Assembly (NCBI GenBank): GCA_900550065.1
Contig: URQR01000107.1
Coordinates: 1 to 7,156 of the forward strand
DNA from: an uncultured Eubacteriales bacterium
GTDB taxonomy: Bacteria; Bacillota; Clostridia; UBA1381; UMGS1253
DNA length: 7,156 nucleotides
Direction of reading: 5' to 3'
Below the pieces are notes generated by a model. That model was not told the origin of the DNA and did not search any database. It was given only the letters and a program-made list of their open reading frames with translations. Shown in pieces: positions 5,277 through 7,156 of the stretch. The position numbers and the translations under genes were made by a program. Each line of letters opens with the position of its first letter. Position 1 is the first letter of the stretch.

Positions 5277-6958
5277 TGACTTATTTAAATTATATTTATG
5301 AGTATTATTACGGAATAAAAGACGGTACTTACACCGTAGGTAAATGGATACGGCTACTGTATGAAATAGTTGTACAAGGAATTGAGTCCGGCGAGGTTAT
5401 TTATAACGCAAAAAAAGCAAACAAGGCGATTCGGTTTATTGAATCCTTCTGTCATCATAATAAAGGCAGAAACGATTTAATTAAGCTTGAGATTTGGCAA
5501 AAGGCGTGTATTTCTGTTATTTTTGGCATTGTCGACTGTTCGGGCTTGAGAGTGTTCCGAGAAGTATTTATTGTCATAGGCCGTAAAAACGGAAAATCCC
5601 TGTTAGCAAGCGCGATTATTGCATATATGGCATACTTAGACGGGGAATACGGAGCGGAAATCTATTGTCTTGCGCCTAAATTGGAGCAGGCAAATATCGT
5701 ATATGATAACTTTTATCAAATGCTGAAGCAAGAGCCGGAGCTTGAAGAATTGGCAAAAAAACGCCGGTGCGATATTTATATTGCGGATAATAATACAACC
5801 ATAAAACCGCTTGCGTTTAATGCAAAAAAAAGCGATGGCTTTAACCCACATTTGGTTGTCTGTGATGAAGGTGCAAGTTGGAGCGGCGACGCGGGACTAA
5901 AGCAGTATGAAGTAATGAAATCCGCGCTTGGCGCAAGAAAACAACCATTCATCCTATCAATCACAACATCGGGATATGTAAACGATGGTATTTACGATGA
6001 ATTGATGAAACGGTCAACATCATTTTTAAAGGGGAGCAGCAAGGAACGCCGGCTACTTCCATTTTTGTATCTCATTGATGATGCGGAAAAATGGGATGAT
6101 ATAGAGGAACTGAAAAAGGCAAACCCAAACATGGACATATCCGTTCCGGCGGACTTTTTTAGAGATGAAATCGCAATCGCGGAAACGTCGGTAAGTAAAA
6201 AAACCGAGTTTCTGATGAAATATTGTAATATAAAACAAAGTTCCTCTGTTGCTTGGCTGGACTATATCACTGTCGATAAAGCAGTTGTACCAATACAATT
6301 GGAGCAATTCCGGGGGAGCTATGCCGTAGGCGGTATAGACCTTTCACAGACAACCGACCTGACCGCAGCGTCGGTACTGATAGAGCGGGGCGGCGTTATC
6401 TATGCGTTTACACAATTTTTTATGCCAGCGAACCGGGTGGAGCGCGCAACAGAAATTGACGGAGTACCGTATAACATTTTTATAAAAAAAGGGCTTGTTA
6501 CGCCGTCCGGCGATAATTATGTGGATTATAAAGATGTGTACGACTGGTTCGTGATGCTACATCAAAAATATAAAATATTTATACTCAAAATCGGATATGA
6601 CCGCTATAGCGCGCAATACTTGGTGGACGATTTGAAAGCATATGGGTTTCATATGGACGATGTGCATCAGGGCGAAAACCTTGCGGGCGTAATGCGCGAA
6701 TTTGAAGGGATTCTTTTGGACGGCAACTTTAAAATCGCTGAAAATAATCTGCTAAAGGCACATTTTCTCAATGTGGCTTTAAATCACAATTTGGAAACAA
6801 GAAAATTCAGGCCGGTCAAGATTGAACAACGGGCACGCATCGACGGCTTTGTGTCTGTAATCGACGCGATGACAGTACGGCAGAAATATTATGCTGAGGT
6901 GGGCGAAATACTGAAAAATAAGAAGCTGGGGGCATTGATACAAAATGGGGATATTTGA
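5276..6958 (+). CDS. terL: Terminase large subunit, Terminase_1 (HK97-like) family
   Basis: The 560-residue protein is the ATP-driven packaging motor and cutting enzyme. In the N-terminal ATPase the Walker A-like loop is GRKNGKS (102-108), the Walker B strand is LVVCDE (193-198, with Asp197 and catalytic Glu198), and the coupling motif is SITTSG (228-233). The C-terminal RNase H-like nuclease has acidic residues in GGIDLSQTTD (Asp355), IGYDRY (Asp442) and RIDGFVSVIDAM (Asp523 and Asp530). The length is normal for the family, and all key motifs are present, so it should be active. The start ATG shares one base with the terS stop, and AAGGGA lies just upstream. It overlaps the portal gene by 14 bases. 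It acts at the procapsid portal with TerS and possibly the HNH protein. Confidence 0.97.
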   Translation: MTYLNYIYEYYYGIKDGTYTVGKWIRLLYEIVVQGIESGEVIYNAKKANKAIRFIESFCHHNKGRNDLIKLEIWQKACISVIFGIVDCSGLRVFREVFIVIGRKNGKSLLASAIIAYMAYLDGEYGAEIYCLAPKLEQANIVYDNFYQMLKQEPELEELAKKRRCDIYIADNNTTIKPLAFNAKKSDGFNPHLVVCDEGASWSGDAGLKQYEVMKSALGARKQPFILSITTSGYVNDGIYDELMKRSTSFLKGSSKERRLLPFLYLIDDAEKWDDIEELKKANPNMDISVPADFFRDEIAIAETSVSKKTEFLMKYCNIKQSSSVAWLDYITVDKAVVPIQLEQFRGSYAVGGIDLSQTTDLTAASVLIERGGVIYAFTQFFMPANRVERATEIDGVPYNIFIKKGLVTPSGDNYVDYKDVYDWFVMLHQKYKIFILKIGYDRYSAQYLVDDLKAYGFHMDDVHQGENLAGVMREFEGILLDGNFKIAENNLLKAHFLNVALNHNLETRKFRPVKIEQRARIDGFVSVIDAMTVRQKYYAEVGEILKNKKLGALIQNGDI

Positions 6959-7156
6959 AAGCATATTCAAAAAGCCAAAAAGCAATATCCGGGCTGATGG
7001 GTACTTTAAAATGTTGAACGGCTATACGCCCGTATTTACAAATGCACCGGAAAGCGTATACGAAATGGAGCTAACGCGGGCCGCAATACATCGCTTCGCT
7101 ACATTTTGCAGTAAACTAAAGCCGGAAGTAAAGGGCAGCGCGCAAAAACGACTTGA
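6945..7156 (+). CDS. Phage portal protein, HK97-type, N-terminal part (cut by window end)
   Basis: The first 70 codons of a gene that continues past the window are present. It opens MGIFESIFKKPK and continues with FKMLNGYTPVFTNAP and YEMELTRAAIHRFATFCSKL. This is the usual N-terminal pattern of HK97-family portal proteins: a short basic leader, then the first helix of the wing region. The portal forms the ring through which the terminase pumps DNA and later joins head to tail. The ATG lies inside the end of the terL gene, with a G-rich binding site about a dozen bases upstream, so coupling to terL is likely. The family call rests on a partial sequence and on its place directly after terL. Confidence 0.88.
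   Translation, partial: MGIFESIFKKPKSNIRADGYFKMLNGYTPVFTNAPESVYEMELTRAAIHRFATFCSKLKPEVKGSAQKRL

Noticed and set aside
1..7156. CRISPR array, tRNA gene, insertion sequence or attachment site
   Set aside because: No spaced direct repeats, cloverleaf, transposase or integrase, or matching end repeats were seen on reading both strands.

Overview
The window looks like part of a temperate tailed phage or prophage (head/packaging side) from a low-to-moderate GC Firmicute, most likely a Clostridia-type gut anaerobe. Support comes from strong AGGAGG-type ribosome binding sites, use of TTG and GTG starts, tightly packed or overlapping genes all on the + strand, and a gene order typical of such phages: sigma-like late regulator, DNA methyltransferase, HNH nuclease, small terminase, large terminase, portal. 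The host assignment is inference from style and protein families, not a database match.

Layout. Positions 7-2048 hold small accessory genes: a DUF6948-like protein, a protein with a striking glycine-X repeat whose reading frame is cut by an in-frame TAG, a DUF3560 protein that starts at TTG, and a small cysteine-rich protein. Positions 2049-2210 are a non-coding gap with nested inverted repeats. Positions 2211-3489 hold a rolling-circle/G2P-type replication protein (HHH and YxxK motifs) overlapping a small sigma-70 region-4-like regulator. Positions 3490-3668 are a second non-coding gap with a -10-like TATACT followed at once by a perfect 15-bp terminator hairpin. Positions 3669-7156 are the packaging block: beta-class DNA methyltransferase, HNH endonuclease, P27-type small terminase, Terminase_1-type large terminase, and the start of an HK97-type portal gene cut by the window end.

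How it works together. The first block appears to be an early or middle operon that ends in the replication protein and the regulator. The regulator probably turns on the late operon that begins after the terminator at 3552-3595. The late genes cut and package DNA (TerS, TerL and perhaps HNH) through the portal, while the methyltransferase probably protects phage DNA.

Most of the window is recognisable phage biology. The points most worth a second look are the nonsense-interrupted Gly-X gene, the Gly-X hexanucleotide tract itself, the HUH-like Rep with a structured gap in front of it, and the promoter/terminator arrangement at the late switch. I found no clear evidence of a wholly new defence or mobile system.
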